Assembly (NCBI GenBank): GCA_907165065.1
Contig: OU015526.1
Coordinates: forward strand, 64,317,723-64,381,722
Direction of reading: 5' to 3'
Length of the DNA stretch: 64,000 nt
From: Caprimulgus europaeus
Taxonomy: Eukaryota; Chordata; Aves; Caprimulgiformes; Caprimulgidae
The notes beneath the pieces are model-generated. The model saw only the letters and a program-made list of their open reading frames with translations. It did no database searches and was not told the origin of the DNA. Below, piece after piece: positions 62,391 through 64,000 of this stretch (its first letter is position 1; every line of letters starts with the position of its first letter). The position numbers were made by a program, and so were the translations under genes.

Positions 62391-64000
62391 AAAGCTTTCA
62401 GAAGACAGTTAAGGTGACCGGGCATTAAACCCATGTAATACAACGTGTCTCCTCCACAGTAAGTAAATAACTCTTTTCAGGTAAATTACATTACTCCCAT
62501 TCCTGAAACTAGGAGATGTACAGCGGTGGAACTATTTTCTTTTGCTTGGATGGAAAGTTAACTAACAATTACATCCATATTTCACATCCACACCGAATTG
62601 CTTCAGGACTGTGTAACTACAGTGATTTGAACATGTATTTGGAAGCATATGTTTTCAATGTTTTTTAATCCTTCTTTTATCCTTCTTCATTAAATCTGCT
62701 ACATTTGCCTCTTTTTACAGCATTACAGCTTTTGGCTTTAGCACAGGAAGGTAATCATAGCTTTTGAAAGAAGCAAACCTATCAGCTGCCTACTTGGTGT
62801 TACCATCTGCTTGCCCTGGCAAGAGAAAAGATATTCTTGACCTAATATAATAGTGTGCATCAACTAGAATCACAAATACTTAAGAAGGATTAAAATGTAA
62901 CATGCAGTAACAATAGCAATGATCTAAGGCAGAGGATACTTGGATTATTCAACACTTTATTTCAAAAACATTCTTTTACTCAGTGTGGCAGAGCCCGTTT
63001 CTTTAAAGCAGATATAGTCCTGCACTATAACTGCCCTGCTCAGAACCTTCCCACCTCCTGCCCAAAGACTTCCCTATAGGTGCTTATTGATTGTCGCCAC
63101 AACTGTGCAGACAAAACTATTGACATTTTAGAAAGGAGCATATTAATTAAGTGTTGTAGCTGAAAGAACAAAGACCCTTAGCAATGCTTCCTAGCAATGT
63201 GATAGGGAACTATAAAAATTCCCCATCACATCCCAAATCAACATCACTTCTTGCCAGGAATAGAGTCTACACTTGGTTTCCTCTCCCAGAATCCAATGTC
63301 TCCCAACTTTGTGGCAGACCTTAACAATCAGCATTCTACACGTCTTTCACTATCAAGACAATGAAAAGCACAGGATAGCGAGACACAGCATGACTGACAT
63401 CAATGTTAAACACAGACCTCAGCACTAAAGAACTACACAGCTCATACTATTACCACTGTGTCATGCTTTAGGGAGCTTACATTTTTAAAGGAAACTGAAG
63501 GATTTGAACAAAGACATAATTATTTAAGTTTGATAGAGAATAAAATGAAACTGTTATTCCATTATTGCTACTGAAAATATAAAATTACACATGGTATCTA
63601 TATTCAAAACTAAAAAGTAGTGTAATGTCCAATCGTAAAGTTAAAAGAAAGAAAACTCTAAGAAAGTCATAATATTCTCCACCCTTGTCCCCTCTCTGCA
63701 TCTGTCTGCTCAAACAAGATCAGGAGCAGACAATGAAATTCTCCACTCCTCCCATTCTAAGAAAGCAATGAAAACTGTCAAACCCATGAGCCATAATGTT
63801 CCCTAATCTACAAGGGTTGTGAATATAAATGATATTTGCCTAAGGCTGGTCCAGCAGAGCATGCTCTTTGACTGTCATATCCAGTTAAGAAAAGCAATAT
63901 GCTTAAAATGGAGCTTGTCAGTTTCTGACTAATAAACAGTGCTCTTATCAAATTTTCAACTGACTTGGCCTGTAACAGTAGTATTTGAAATCTACAGTAT

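Larger units (their letters stand above)
1..64000 (-). other. DCLK2: DCLK2 transcription unit, internal part (intron 1 to intron 7)
   Basis: Six constitutive exons and one predicted cassette exon on the minus strand translate to a continuous stretch that closely matches vertebrate DCLK2. DCLK2 is a microtubule-binding Ser/Thr kinase of neurons with two N-terminal doublecortin (DCX) domains, a Ser/Pro-rich linker and a C-terminal CaMK-like kinase domain. DCLK2 is preferred over DCLK1 and DCX because of paralog-specific wording that I recall for DCLK2: [10 protein letters not shown], the [10 protein letters not shown] end of the second DCX domain, STPKSTKSSSSSPTSPGSFR and SSSNVNG. The window covers roughly residues 144-428 of a protein usually near 770 residues. 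Exon 1 and most kinase exons are outside. The comparison is from memory, not from a search. Confidence 0.95.
56113..64000 (-). other. DCLK2: Intron 1 of DCLK2, 3' part
   Basis: No exon was recognised in this stretch. It holds a partial ERVL-like LTR (57690-58002), a CR1 3' fragment (62321-62390), a 19-bp tandem duplication near 61113, AAAC-type simple repeats near 56322, 58426 and 58497, and T-runs near 59104 and 60316. The rest is AT-rich unique-looking sequence in which I see no gene or RNA. The branch-point and pyrimidine region of exon 2 lies just above 56112. Confidence 0.9.

Noticed and set aside
1-64000. tRNA, snRNA, snoRNA or microRNA genes, CRISPR-like arrays
   Set aside because: No recognisable tRNA B-box cloverleaf, U6/7SK start, paired C/D boxes or long fold-back of miRNA type was found by eye. 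A covariance-model scan would be needed for a firm negative.

Overview
The window is avian nuclear DNA and consists almost entirely of introns of one protein-coding gene, DCLK2 (doublecortin-like kinase 2), transcribed from the minus strand (high to low coordinates). The bird assignment rests on many chicken-repeat-1 (CR1) LINE pieces with the typical avian 3' end, several short ERV-type LTRs of the kind common in birds, AT-rich introns, and sauropsid-type palindromic DNA-transposon relics. The species cannot be fixed from the sequence.

Gene layout in transcription order: 3' part of intron 1 (64000-56113); exon 2 (56112-55778), which holds the end of the first doublecortin domain, a linker and most of the second doublecortin domain; a 32-kb intron 2; exon 3 (23533-23431), the end of the second doublecortin domain; exon 4 (20977-20876), the start of the Ser/Pro-rich linker; a predicted 51-bp in-frame cassette exon (19564-19514); exon 5 (15758-15664), Ser/Pro linker; exon 6 (6737-6665), linker; exon 7 (5707-5599), the start of the kinase domain with its glycine-rich loop. 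Numbering is by analogy with mammalian DCLK2. Exon 1 lies beyond position 64000. The remaining kinase exons and the C-terminal tail lie below position 1. All junctions are GT-AG, and the phases join into one open frame of about 272 codons (289 with the cassette).

Mobile elements: a roughly 3-kb broken CR1 LINE (about 1010-4017) lies antisense in intron 7. Seven shorter CR1 3' fragments lie in the other introns. Five solo or partial LTRs of one ERVL-like group (two subfamilies) are present with no retroviral internal sequence. One of them, 18091-18653, has TG...CA ends and a 5-bp target duplication. Three much older palindromic MITE-like relics can also be made out.

The most useful leads are the cassette exon with a UGCAUG (RBFOX-type) site 67 nt upstream, a SOX/POU/homeodomain motif cluster in intron 5, an inverted pair of related LTRs in intron 2, two strong G-quadruplex motifs, and a CpG-rich patch with a perfect 12-bp hairpin. 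I see no second protein-coding gene, no structured RNA gene and no CRISPR. Nothing here amounts to a new biological system.
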